From CADCWK01 sp035944555 (GTDB lineage Bacteria > Chloroflexota > Chloroflexia > Thermomicrobiales > UBA6265), in assembly GCA_035944555.1 (NCBI GenBank), contig DASZAY010000008.1, positions 186,001 to 250,000 on the forward strand: DNA of 64,000 nucleotides, given 5' to 3'. The position numbers and the translations under genes are program-made. The notes under the pieces were generated by a model. That model was given only the letters and a program-made list of their open reading frames with translations. It was not told the origin of the DNA and ran no database searches. Position 1 is the stretch's first letter. Each line of letters opens with the position of its first letter. Shown one piece after another: positions 17,391-24,999 of the stretch.

Positions 17391-17996
17391 TTGATCTCTG
17401 AGCACATCGGCACCTGGGTACGGGGATACATGCTGCAGGTCGGACGCTGGGTCGCCCGGACCGGCCTGAGTCCCAACCAGCTGACGCTGATCGGTCTTGG
17501 CCTGAATGTCCTCGTCGCGCTCGTGATCGCCACCGGGGAATACCGGCTCGGAGGGGTGCTGCTGCTCGTCGCCTCGGCGTTCGACATGCTTGACGGCGCA
17601 GTCGCCCGCGCGACCGGACTGACCAGCAAGCTCGGTGGCTTTCTCGACAGCACGCTCGATCGCTACTCGGAGATCGTGGTCTACATCGGTGTCCTGGTCT
17701 TCCTGCTAAACACCGAGGACGCCCGCACCGCCGCGATCCTGGTCGCCGTCGCATCGTCCGGTGCCCTAATGATCTCCTACGCCCGCGCCCGTGCCGAAGC
17801 CATCGGCTACACCGCGGCCGTCGGGATCGCCGCCCGGCCGGAACGCGTGGTCCTGCTGGCCTTCTGCCTGATCCTCGGATGGACGATCTGGGCGCTCTGG
17901 GTGCTGGCGATCGTCACCCATGTCACCGCGATCACCCGGATCGTCCATGTCTGGCGCGCCGCGAGCGCAGACGAGTCACCAAAGCTCCGAAATTGA
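17391..17996 (+). CDS. CDP-alcohol phosphatidyltransferase (PgsA/PIP synthase-like)
   Basis: About 201 aa integral membrane enzyme. The family signature DG-x2-AR-x8-G-x3-D-x3-D is intact: DGAVARATGLTSKLGGFLDS then TLDR (about 67-88). Four to five further hydrophobic helices follow. It transfers a phosphatidyl group from CDP-diacylglycerol (or a CDP-diol lipid) to an alcohol; with the PimA-like neighbour, inositol phosphate is the best guess for the acceptor. Start uncertain: TTG at 17391 (GGAG about 11 nt upstream) gives the family-typical N-terminus, ATG 17430 is also possible, and ATG 17304 would add unconserved residues. Confidence 0.85.
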   Translation: MISEHIGTWVRGYMLQVGRWVARTGLSPNQLTLIGLGLNVLVALVIATGEYRLGGVLLLVASAFDMLDGAVARATGLTSKLGGFLDSTLDRYSEIVVYIGVLVFLLNTEDARTAAILVAVASSGALMISYARARAEAIGYTAAVGIAARPERVVLLAFCLILGWTIWALWVLAIVTHVTAITRIVHVWRAASADESPKLRN

Positions 17997-18044
17997 CGTT
18001 ATCCGTTCCTGTCCAAATGGGCAGGCGATAAGTGCCCAAAGTGT

Positions 18045-18073
18045 TTGACGTCCGGCCGGGCCAGTGCTAATCT
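18045..18073 (+). promoter_or_regulatory. Near-consensus promoter of the short peptide transcript
   Basis: TTGACG, 17-bp spacer, TAATCT; one of the best promoters in the window. Transcription would start at about 18080. The leader then folds as GCGTTG-agaga-CAACGC and CGGAC-tccg-GTCCG before the ribosome-binding site. Confidence 0.65.
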
Positions 18074-18140
18074 TTGCGAAGCGTTGAGAGACAACGCCTC
18101 CAGTTCACACGGACTCCGGTCCGAATACCGCGCAGGGAAG

Positions 18141-18233
18141 AGGAGGTGATGCCCAACATGGATAGTCACGGTAGTACGGGCATCGCGTCCCGGGTCGAGC
18201 TCAACTAAGAGTCCGATCAGGGCGTGATGCCCG
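18141..18233 (+). promoter_or_regulatory. Candidate mutually exclusive RNA structures controlling the small ORF
   Basis: Segment 1 GTGATGCCC (18146-18154) overlaps the Shine-Dalgarno. Segment 2 CGGGCATCGCG (18177-18187) lies in the ORF. Segment 3 CGTGATGCCCG (18223-18233) follows the stop. Segments 1:2 can form 9 bp and hide the ribosome site; 2:3 can form 11 bp and free it. Both pairings contain the same single G-U. Confidence 0.45.
18158..18208 (+). CDS. Small ORF encoding a 16-residue peptide, with a full-length Shine-Dalgarno
   Basis: Encodes MDSHGSTGIASRVELN, then TAA. The ribosome-binding site AGGAGGTGAT (18141-18150) is a complete 16S 3'-end complement placed 7 nt before the ATG, better than that of any large gene here. 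It sits in its own transcription unit: promoter 18045-18073 and a 16-bp terminator at 18234-18275. The peptide has no membrane segment and no resemblance to a protein I know. GGGCATCGC inside the ORF can pair either with GTGATGCCC over the Shine-Dalgarno or with a second GTGATGCCC after the stop. It may be a regulatory leader peptide or a stand-alone microprotein. Confidence 0.55.
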   Translation: MDSHGSTGIASRVELN

Positions 18234-18275
18234 GGAGCGGGGCCGGTTCTTGCGAACCGGCCCCGCTCCATTTTT
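18234..18275 (+). terminator. Strong intrinsic terminator of the small-peptide transcript
   Basis: GGAGCGGGGCCGGTTC-ttgc-GAACCGGCCCCGCTCC, a 16-bp perfect stem with a 4-nt loop followed by ATTTTT. Confidence 0.85.
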
Positions 18276-18419
18276 CCGACGCTTGGATGCTGGTCGACAG
18301 TCGCTCCAGGGTGATCCGGTCGTAGCGCCCATCGTCGACTCCCGACGGTCACTTCCGGCACCCTTCAGGCAGCACCGGCTCTCGGGAATGACGCCCGCTG
18401 GCAAGCGCCTGCGGAATGA

Positions 18420-18455
18420 CGAACGGCCCCGACCAATGTTGGTCGGGGCCGTTCG
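18420..18455. terminator. Bidirectional hairpin between the small-peptide unit and rplY
   Basis: CGAACGGCCCCGACCA-atgt-TGGTCGGGGCCGTTCG, 16-bp perfect stem. No T-tract on either side. One of four hairpins here with AACGGCCCCG arms. It lies 30 nt beyond the rplY stop. Apart from the peptide unit and this hairpin the gap 17997-18484 is empty. Confidence 0.65.
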
Positions 18456-18484
18456 CGTGAAATCCTGGATGAACCGGCTGGTCC

Positions 18485-19159
18485 CTAGGACTCGTTGCCT
18501 TCGGAGGTCGACTCACCGTCGCCGGCAGCCTCACCCTCAGCAGACTCCTCGCCCTCAGCGGACTCCTCGGCTGCGGCGGCAGCGTCAGCGGCCTCGTCCT
18601 CGGCGGTCGGTGCGGCCTCGGCGGCACGGATGGCGATGATCTCGTCGTCCGGCAGACCGACCGTGATGCCTTCCGGCAGCACCAGGTCCGAAACACGAAC
18701 GGCGTCATGGATAGCGACGAGATTGCTCACGTCGACATCGATTGCCGCCGGGATCGCGTTCGGCAGACCAGTCACCGTGACCTCGGTATTGACCGTGGAC
18801 AGGATGCCCTCGGCCGCGGGGTTCTCGTCGCTGAAGGTCAGTGGCACTACCGACGTGACGTCCTTGCGCAGGTTCGGCGCGAAGAAGTCAACGTGCACCG
18901 GCGTGTGCCTGACCGGGTCCAGCTGGACCTCGCGGATGAAGACCTGCTCGCGGCCACCCTCCCAGATGAGGGTGAACAGCGTGGAGCCGCCAAAGGTCTG
19001 GTAGAACCGGCTGAGCTCGCGCGTCTCAACCGTCACGGCATACGTAGTGCCCAGCAGCGGGCCATAGACCACGCCCGGGAGACGACCGGCCCGCCGCAGC
19101 TGCTTGACCTTCTTGCCCAGCAACGTGCGTGGTTCGGCCCTCAGAACAAGTTCCGCCAT
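18485..19159 (-). CDS. rplY: 50S ribosomal protein L25/general stress protein Ctc
   Basis: 224 aa, the long (TL5/Ctc) form: an N-terminal 5S-rRNA-binding L25 domain (AELVLRAEPRTLLGKKVKQLRRAG, then GRLPGVVYGP, about 1-95) and a C-terminal beta domain (VPLTFSDENPAAEGILSTVN, about 100-185). An acidic Ala/Glu-rich tail of about 40 residues with SAEGEESAEGE repeats ends the protein. ATG at 19159 with GGAAGGG upstream; an earlier in-frame start is not conserved. Monocistronic. Confidence 0.95.
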   Translation of the reverse strand: MAELVLRAEPRTLLGKKVKQLRRAGRLPGVVYGPLLGTTYAVTVETRELSRFYQTFGGSTLFTLIWEGGREQVFIREVQLDPVRHTPVHVDFFAPNLRKDVTSVVPLTFSDENPAAEGILSTVNTEVTVTGLPNAIPAAIDVDVSNLVAIHDAVRVSDLVLPEGITVGLPDDEIIAIRAAEAAPTAEDEAADAAAAAEESAEGEESAEGEAAGDGESTSEGNES

Positions 19160-19370
19160 CAGCGAACCCTTCCTACTTCCTAATAGTGCGGACCGGGGCA
19201 CAAGCAGTCGCGCCTGCTACCCGGGTGTGACCCCATATCACACGACCGGGGAGAATAGCACATTGAGCGGCGACCCCCGGAATGCCCCGGTCTGCACAAC
19301 CGGTTGGGCGATCCGCCCAACACCATCCCGTTTCGCCGCTCCCGTAACGGAATTCAGCGGGTTCAGTCGC

Positions 19371-19400
19371 TTGACACCGTGCAATGAGCAGCCATAGCAT
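19371..19400 (+). promoter_or_regulatory. Promoter for the oligopeptide-type permease genes
   Basis: Perfect -35 TTGACA, 18-bp spacer, -10 TAGCAT. Leader of about 140 nt to the GTG at 19549. No gene or other motif seen in the rest of the gap 19160-19548. Confidence 0.6.
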
Positions 19401-19548
19401 TCGGCGCACGTTCGCCACCCATCAGGACCTACCGCGCATCATGCTGCCATTCGCACCATGGCTGCCCGGTACGTGCCTCAACAGGGATCAGGCCGGGTAA
19501 CCAACACCGGACGATCATCATCGATTGTCCAGACCGAGGAGCCGCATC

Positions 19549-20505
19549 GTGGGACTGTTCCTGATCCGCCGAACCCTGATCTCGCTGATGACCATCGTCA
19601 TCATCAGCATGGTGGTCTTCGGTATCGTCAAGAGCGCGCCGGGTGACCCGTACGGCGAGCTGGCAACCAATCCGAGCATCTCGCCCGAGCGCATCGCGGA
19701 ACTGCGGGACGCGCTCGGCCTCAACGACCCGATCCCCCAGCAGTACGTCAAGTGGGCCGGCCAGTACATCCAGGGCGACTGGGGCGACTGCTTCAGCACC
19801 TGCGACCGCGTCGCGCCCTACATCTTCGGCCGGATCCCGGTCACCCTCGCAGTCATCGGCTCGTCATTCATCCTGAGCCTGCTGATCGCCATCCCGATCG
19901 GCGTGATATCAGCGTTCAGGCAATACTCACTGTTCGACCAGTTCGCGACGACGTTCGCGTTCCTCGGATTCAGTCTCCCGACGTTCTTCACCGGAACGCT
20001 CCTGATCTACATCTTCGGTATCCGGCTCAACGACACACCACTGGAACTCCCGTTCATCTTCGACAGGACCGTTGAGGGGGTCTGGGCCAATATCCGGCAG
20101 GCGATCATGCCGATCCTTGTGCTCGGCCTGGCGTCATCGGCGGCGCTGACCCGCTTCGTTCGCTCCTCCATGCTGGAGGTCCTCGGACAGGACTACATCC
20201 GGACCGCCCGGGCCAAGGGTCTCAAGGAGCAGTCCGTCGTCATCCTCCACGGCATGCGCAACGGCATGATCCCGGTGGTGACCGTCATCGCCCTCCAGAT
20301 CCCGGAAGTCTTCGGCGGCGCGATCATCACCGAGCAGATCTTCAGCGTCCCCGGCATCGGCAACGCGCTGGTCTCCTCGATCCGCGCGTCCGACAACCCC
20401 GTCGCGATCAGCATCACGCTGATGATCGCGATCCTGGTGGTCATCTTCAACGTCGTCGCCGACATCCTGTACGCGCTCCTGGATCCGCGGATCAAGCTGA
20501 GCTGA
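19549..20505 (+). CDS. Oligopeptide/dipeptide-type ABC transporter permease (DppB/OppB family)
   Basis: 318 aa, about six membrane helices. It begins VGLFLIRRTLISLMTIVIIS and has the DppB-type extracytoplasmic stretch (SAPGDPYGELATNPSISPE) after helix 1 and the cytoplasmic EAA loop YIRTARAKGLKEQSVV that docks the ATPase (about 225). GTG start at 19549, with GAGGAG 8 nt upstream, preferred over a TTG at 19525. Its partner permease follows 83 nt downstream. No substrate-binding protein or ATPase of this family is in the window, so these must be encoded elsewhere. Confidence 0.9.
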   Translation: MGLFLIRRTLISLMTIVIISMVVFGIVKSAPGDPYGELATNPSISPERIAELRDALGLNDPIPQQYVKWAGQYIQGDWGDCFSTCDRVAPYIFGRIPVTLAVIGSSFILSLLIAIPIGVISAFRQYSLFDQFATTFAFLGFSLPTFFTGTLLIYIFGIRLNDTPLELPFIFDRTVEGVWANIRQAIMPILVLGLASSAALTRFVRSSMLEVLGQDYIRTARAKGLKEQSVVILHGMRNGMIPVVTVIALQIPEVFGGAIITEQIFSVPGIGNALVSSIRASDNPVAISITLMIAILVVIFNVVADILYALLDPRIKLS

Positions 20506-20588
20506 TCCGGGTCACGCTGACCCCTTCCCCTCGCCGCCTACACTGATCAACAGGCACCGGTCATACGACCCCACAGGAGCCGACACGC

Positions 20589-21596
20589 ATGTCGCAGGAA
20601 GCCAAGCTCACCCCAGGCCAGATCAGTCAACCAGCCCCTGCATCGAATCGCACGCCACGACTCAGCGACGCGAACTCCCGCGATGAGCTGATGAAGGCCC
20701 GGAAGCAGCGAACCCTCTGGGGCGACGCCTGGATGCGGTTCCGCAAGCACAAGCTGGCGATGCTGGGACTGATCCTCTTCGTCGGGATGATCCTGATCAC
20801 CTTCATCGGCAATGCCCTCTATGGCCGTCCCTATGACTCTGTGTTCGAATACGACAGCAGCGTGGGTCCCAATCCCGATAACCTGCTCGGAACCAATTCC
20901 CTTGGGCAGGACCTGCTCGCCCAGATCCTCTGGGGAGGCCGGATCTCGCTGGCGGTCGGTATCCTCGCTGCCACGATCGCGATCCTTCTTGGGACGGCTA
21001 TCGGCGCCATCGCCGGCTTCTTCGGCGGGCTCACCGATACGATCCTGATGCGCATCACCGACATCTTCCTCAGTCTGCCGCAGCTCCCGCTCCTGCTCCT
21101 GATCACCTACCTGTTCAGCCCGTCGCTCCAGCAGTGGTCCAGCGAGCGATTCGGCTCGGTCAACGTCGGCGTCTTCCTGCTGATCATCATCGTCATCTCG
21201 GCGTTCAACTGGATGACGACCGCCCGCCTGGTCCGGGCCTCGTTCCTGGCGACCAAGGAGCGGGATTTCGTCGAGGCCGCCCACAGCATCGGCGCCAAGC
21301 GGTCCTCGCTGATGCTCAAGCACATCATGCCCAACGTCCTCAGCCCGATCATCGTCGCCGCGACGCTGGCCATCGGCACCGCGATCATCACCGAGTCGTC
21401 GCTGTCCTTCCTCGGCCTCGGCTTCCCGCCGGGCATCCCAACGTGGGGCTCGATGCTCTTCAACGCCCGCCAGTACCTGCAGACTTCGCCACATGAGTCC
21501 CTGATCCCCGGCTTCTTCATCTTCCTGACCGTGCTGTCGATCAACTACGTCGGTGACGGCCTCCGGGACGCCCTTGACCCGCGCCGGACCAAGTAG
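20589..21596 (+). CDS. Oligopeptide/dipeptide-type ABC transporter permease (DppC/OppC family)
   Basis: 335 aa. N-terminal cytosolic tail of about 50 residues, helix 1 (LAMLGLILFVGMILITFIGN), then the DppC-type LLGTNSLGQDLLAQILWGGRIS, five further helices and the EAA loop DFVEAAHSIGAKRSSLMLKH (about 228). The C-terminus SINYVGDGLRDALDPRRTK is family typical. It pairs with the upstream DppB-like gene. A TACACT element lies at 20536 in the 83-nt gap and could give a second start of transcription. Confidence 0.93.
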   Translation: MSQEAKLTPGQISQPAPASNRTPRLSDANSRDELMKARKQRTLWGDAWMRFRKHKLAMLGLILFVGMILITFIGNALYGRPYDSVFEYDSSVGPNPDNLLGTNSLGQDLLAQILWGGRISLAVGILAATIAILLGTAIGAIAGFFGGLTDTILMRITDIFLSLPQLPLLLLITYLFSPSLQQWSSERFGSVNVGVFLLIIIVISAFNWMTTARLVRASFLATKERDFVEAAHSIGAKRSSLMLKHIMPNVLSPIIVAATLAIGTAIITESSLSFLGLGFPPGIPTWGSMLFNARQYLQTSPHESLIPGFFIFLTVLSINYVGDGLRDALDPRRTK

Positions 21597-21610
21597 TCCG
21601 GCACGAGGAT

Positions 21611-21659
21611 GGCAATGGAAACGGCCCCGTCCGGAATGGACGGGGCCGTTTCCATTGCC
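21611..21659. terminator. 22-bp perfect hairpin between convergent genes
   Basis: Two 22-nt arms (21611-21632 and 21638-21659) are exact reverse complements around loop ggaat; the arm contains AAACGGCCCCGTCC. It lies midway between the dppC-like stop and the oppositely oriented LLM-oxidoreductase stop. No T-tract on either side. Confidence 0.75.
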
Positions 21660-21674
21660 TGAGCAACCGGTGAC

Positions 21675-22619
21675 CTAGCTGCCGCGGTAGATCCGCAGGG
21701 CCTCCGCCAATCGGTCCAGTCCGGTCATCGTCGGCGGGAAGTACATGCACTGGAGGTGCGTGACGCCGGCGGCCTCGTAGTCGCGGAAGATCTGCGCCAT
21801 CTCATCCGGCTCGGCGATGATCACGTTGTCCGGGTTGACGTTGCTGTTGTCCGAGGCGTATTTGCCGTAGACCTCCGCCTCCAGGTCCGGGAAGCGAATG
21901 TTCAACCCGACGGTGACCTCGACGGCATCATGCGGCTTGCCGACCTCGTCGAGCGCCTTCTCGAGGATCTGGCGCTTGGCAGGCAGCGCGGTCGACCGGC
22001 CGATCCAGGCGGCATTCCACGAGTCGGCGTAGGTCCCGGCGGCGCGAGCCATTCGCGGCTTGTTGCCCGAGATCATGATCTCGATGCCGCCGTCCTTGTA
22101 GGCCTTGCCCGTCCGCGGGCCGTGCGGCTTCAGGACGGCGTCCCTGGTCTGGTAGTACTGGCCGTCATGCGTCGACTCACCGGTCCGGAGCAGCGAGGTG
22201 ATGATCTCGGCCTGATCCTCGAACCGGCTGGCCAGATGGTCGAACGGTAGCCCGAACGCGTCGAACTCCGGCTTGTGCCAGCCCGCGCCGATCCCGAGGA
22301 TCACCCGGCCGCCACTCATCTCGTCCAGCGTGTCGGCCTGCTTGGCGAGCACGGCCGGGTTGCGGAACGGCCCGCAGAGGACGATGTTGCCCAGCTCGAC
22401 CCGCTCGGTGATCGTCGCGAGGCCGGTCAGGATCGTCCAGGCCTCCCAGATGCCGCGTGTGTGGCCATCGTCGGTCTGGCGGTACAGGAGATGGTCGTTG
22501 ACCCAGATCGAGTCGAAGCCATGCCCTTCGGTCGCGACTGCCAGCTCCCGGATCTCGGCGAAGCTCGAGGTCTGGAGATGCTTCTGCTCATCGATGGGCA
22601 TCAGAATGCCGATCTTCAT
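21675..22619 (-). CDS. LLM-class (luciferase-like) F420- or FMN-dependent oxidoreductase
   Basis: 314 aa TIM-barrel protein. Evidence: MKIGILMPIDEQK, GFDSIWVNDHLLYR (about 40), IWEAWTILTGLATITERVELGNIVLC (about 61-86), RNPAVLAKQADTLDEMSGGRVILGIGAGWHKPEFDAFGLPF (about 90-130) and a C-terminal stretch ending HLQCMYFPPTMTGLDRLAEAL. The GxGxGWxxxE-type segment is typical of F420-dependent relatives in actinobacteria and Chloroflexi. ATG at 22619 with GAGGAG directly upstream. Substrate unknown. Confidence 0.88.
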   Translation of the reverse strand: MKIGILMPIDEQKHLQTSSFAEIRELAVATEGHGFDSIWVNDHLLYRQTDDGHTRGIWEAWTILTGLATITERVELGNIVLCGPFRNPAVLAKQADTLDEMSGGRVILGIGAGWHKPEFDAFGLPFDHLASRFEDQAEIITSLLRTGESTHDGQYYQTRDAVLKPHGPRTGKAYKDGGIEIMISGNKPRMARAAGTYADSWNAAWIGRSTALPAKRQILEKALDEVGKPHDAVEVTVGLNIRFPDLEAEVYGKYASDNSNVNPDNVIIAEPDEMAQIFRDYEAAGVTHLQCMYFPPTMTGLDRLAEALRIYRGS

Positions 22620-22807
22620 TGCTGCTCCTCGTCCTGTCACGGATCATCGTCCCGGCACTACGGTGCGCCACGCCCGACAGTATCCCCGAGAGTGCCGGAC
22701 CGTGCCGCCGTGGCCCGTTTACACTGACCGCAGCAGAGCGGACGCTGAACGCAACGGACGCCGGAGCCTGATGGCAACTGATACCGGCGGCCCAGGTGGA
22801 GTGAACG

Positions 22808-23218
22808 ATGGTCTCGTTGTTCAAGCGATCAAAGCGAGGTGCCGCCGAGCAGGTCCGGGCGCCGGACGCCAACACGGTCGGCTCTGGCTACACCTTCTCG
22901 CTCAAGGGGTCTCCTCGCCACTACGACGATGTCACCCGGATCATCATGGCGGGGGGCGGGACCGTCTACTTCGGCGAGGCGCTGACCTACGAGCGGGGTG
23001 CCGGCGTCGCGCTGTGGCGGATCCGGACCGAGGACCTGGGCTGGCTGGACCAGCTGTACGACTGGTGGGCGGAAGCGGAGCGGGTCGAACCGGTCCAGTC
23101 AACCTTCCACCTGTACCTGCCCGGCAACACCAAGTACGCCGACCTGGACCTGCGTGCCCACACCCCGGCGGAGGTCGCGGAGTTCATCCGTGCCAACGCC
23201 CCTCGGGAGAACGTCTAG
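22808..23218 (+). CDS. Conserved-looking protein of unknown function
   Basis: 136 aa; I do not recognise a family. Basic N-terminal tail (VSLFKRSKRGAAEQ), then a compact, aromatic-rich domain: YTFSLKGSPRHYDDVTRIIMAGGG, TVYFGEALTYERGAGVALWR, DLGWLDQLYDWWAEAERV, STFHLYLPGNTKYADLDLRA, HTPAEVAEFIRANAP. No signal peptide or membrane helix. Codon third positions are GC-rich as in neighbours, supporting a real gene. A TACACT -10 lies at 22716, in the 188-nt space it shares with the divergent LLM gene. Confidence 0.7.
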   Translation: MVSLFKRSKRGAAEQVRAPDANTVGSGYTFSLKGSPRHYDDVTRIIMAGGGTVYFGEALTYERGAGVALWRIRTEDLGWLDQLYDWWAEAERVEPVQSTFHLYLPGNTKYADLDLRAHTPAEVAEFIRANAPRENV

Positions 23219-23244
23219 CCTCCCCTGTCACGCACCATCAGCGA

Positions 23245-23283
23245 TGCCAACGGCCCCGGTTCCAGGAACCGGGGCCGTTGGCA
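23245..23283. terminator. 19-bp palindromic hairpin between convergent genes
   Basis: TGCCAACGGCCCCGGTTCC and its exact reverse complement separated by one base. It sits between the stops at 23218 and 23320 of oppositely oriented genes. No T-tract. Confidence 0.7.
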
Positions 23284-23319
23284 CTGGATATCGTTGACAC
23301 GGAGTGTGATCGGGTGTCG

Positions 23320-23787
23320 TCAGTGATCGGCTGCGACCTCGTCCCTCTCCACATGGAGCGGAACGTTCAGAGGCCCGGATTCGCGCGAGCGCTTCTCCGG
23401 TCTGACCGGCCGCGGTTGCGGACCGGGACGGCGGACCGGCAGACCGGCCGGGACCACCACCTCATGGCCGTTGCCTGGCTCAGTAATGGTCTCCTGACCA
23501 TTCTGGCCGGCGGCCGCGCGACGCTTGGCGGACCGTGACGCGGTAAATGCCGCCTCGTGGAGCGCCCCGTGATCCTCCTGGGCCTTCCAGCACTTCGTGC
23601 ACGACTCGGTCGCGACGCAGCGTGCGAGCTCATGCTCGCCCCGGATGGCCCAGCCCAGGGAACACCGGACCAGTGGCCGGGTCCCGCGAGCGACGCTGGC
23701 GTGACCACGGACCAGCATCGGACACCCGAGCCCACCGGACTCCGCCTCATCCCCGATCGGGGAATCCACGCGCCCATCATGGCTCAT
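23320..23787 (-). CDS. Cysteine-containing small protein of unknown function
   Basis: 155 aa from the ATG at 23787 (GAGAGGAAG upstream). The N-terminal half carries five cysteines in a zinc- or iron-sulfur-like arrangement: GLGCPMLVRG, RPLVRCSLGWAI, ELARCVATESCTKCWKAQ, the last giving C-x5-C-x2-C. The C-terminal 60 residues are Arg/Pro-rich and look disordered. I do not recognise the family; a small metal-binding domain is the likeliest reading. A good -10 (TATACT, minus strand, 23936-23941) lies about 150 nt upstream. Confidence 0.6.
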   Translation of the reverse strand: MSHDGRVDSPIGDEAESGGLGCPMLVRGHASVARGTRPLVRCSLGWAIRGEHELARCVATESCTKCWKAQEDHGALHEAAFTASRSAKRRAAAGQNGQETITEPGNGHEVVVPAGLPVRRPGPQPRPVRPEKRSRESGPLNVPLHVERDEVAADH

Positions 23788-24042
23788 TGTGTCTTCCTCT
23801 CTCCCCTGTACCCGGTCTGTGCCAGCGGGGCGGCAGATCAACTGCCAAACCGATCGACACGGGCCGACGCCAGGAGAGTGTTCCGGCCCGGACCGCCTGC
23901 CGTTCATCTACGATCGGCGACCCGGAACGTTCCCAAGTATAAACGAAGTGCTACGGTTCGGTGAAAGCTGACAAACCGAAGCGATCCGCCATACCTGGGG
24001 TCAGGAACAGAGGGGTCGAATCATCGGACGCGACGTCAGGTG

Positions 24043-24711
24043 TCAGCTCGTCGGGCGCTCCCGGTTGCCGAACAGGTTTCGTGCTCGCCGGATTCCGTCC
24101 GACGCGATGCGGCGTCCCGCCCCCGCGCCCTCTTTGGCCGCCTGAACTCCGGACGTCGCGGCTCGCGTTCCGGCGTTGAAGCCCTTCTTCACCAGCCAGA
24201 CGGTCGTCTCCTCCATCGACTTGATGTCGGATTCGACGTTGGCCATCGTCAGGTCTACAGCGTGGAGGTGCCGGGCGGAGACGTCGGGCGGGGCGCTGTG
24301 CAGAGCCTGGCGGAGCGCCCGGAGCAGCACGTACAGATCGTCGAGCTGTCCGGCGACGGGGATCACCCCGGGGACCAGGTCGACGGGCGAGACCGCGTAC
24401 AGCCCGCCGACCCCGAGGGCAACCTTGCTCCGCTTCGGTACAGCCGGGTCAGCGACCAGGGCCGCGGCGACCCGGGCGTAGCGCGGCAACCGCTTCATCG
24501 CATCCCAGAACCGGGGCAGCGGCGACCCTGGCTCCTCTGCGGCGGCCTTTGCCTCAGCTGTGAGCTCGAGGGGCGGCGCCTCTGGTGGGACCGCCCCAGC
24601 AGTCCCACTCGAATCGGCCTTCGCCGGGTTGCCCGGATTGATCGGGTCGATCTTCGGATCGGCGGTCGGTCCGGTATCGGGCTTCTCCTCAGCGTTGTCG
24701 TCCTGGTGCAT
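24043..24711 (-). CDS. DUF1232 (YkvA-like) protein
   Basis: 222 aa. The first 70 residues are acidic and Pro/Ala-rich, probably disordered. The DUF1232 core is KRSKVALGVGGLYAVSPVDLVPGVIPVAGQLDDLYVLLRAL (about 92-133), with the typical SPxDLxP and GxxDD elements. After it comes a helical, Ala/Gly-rich C-terminal tail. The family is membrane-associated or adjacent to membranes and of unknown function. It is transcribed divergently from rex across 288 nt. Confidence 0.85.
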   Translation of the reverse strand: MHQDDNAEEKPDTGPTADPKIDPINPGNPAKADSSGTAGAVPPEAPPLELTAEAKAAAEEPGSPLPRFWDAMKRLPRYARVAAALVADPAVPKRSKVALGVGGLYAVSPVDLVPGVIPVAGQLDDLYVLLRALRQALHSAPPDVSARHLHAVDLTMANVESDIKSMEETTVWLVKKGFNAGTRAATSGVQAAKEGAGAGRRIASDGIRRARNLFGNRERPTS

Positions 24712-24843
24712 CGTGACGTCCTCTCCGTGTCATCGTCCCAAGGGAAATCCGGCGCGTGTCCGGGAATCAGTACTCGCGTCCGGTCCTGCAGGACGTCCCA
24801 TCCTGCTCTTCCCGGACCAGTGTGCAGCCTGAATGCTGCGATA

Positions 24844-24873
24844 TTGACGCGACCACGCGACGAAACGGATACT
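24844..24873 (+). promoter_or_regulatory. Promoter for rex
   Basis: TTGACG, 18-bp spacer, GATACT, giving a leader of about 120 nt. No clear Rex box is visible near it, so autoregulation is not supported by sequence. Confidence 0.5.
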
Positions 24874-24999
24874 GAACCTCGTCCGGCCGCGCCGAATCCG
24901 AACTGAACGGTAGTGCGGCGGCGCGGAACGGGCCGTTTACGCCCTTCCGGCGGGCCGTCCCACATTGATCCACTGGCTCCCGACTCCGAGGACGTGGTC

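Noticed and set aside
24712..24999. Rex autoregulatory operator upstream of rex
   Set aside because: No 18-bp TTGTGAA-N4-TTCACAA-like sequence could be found in this region.
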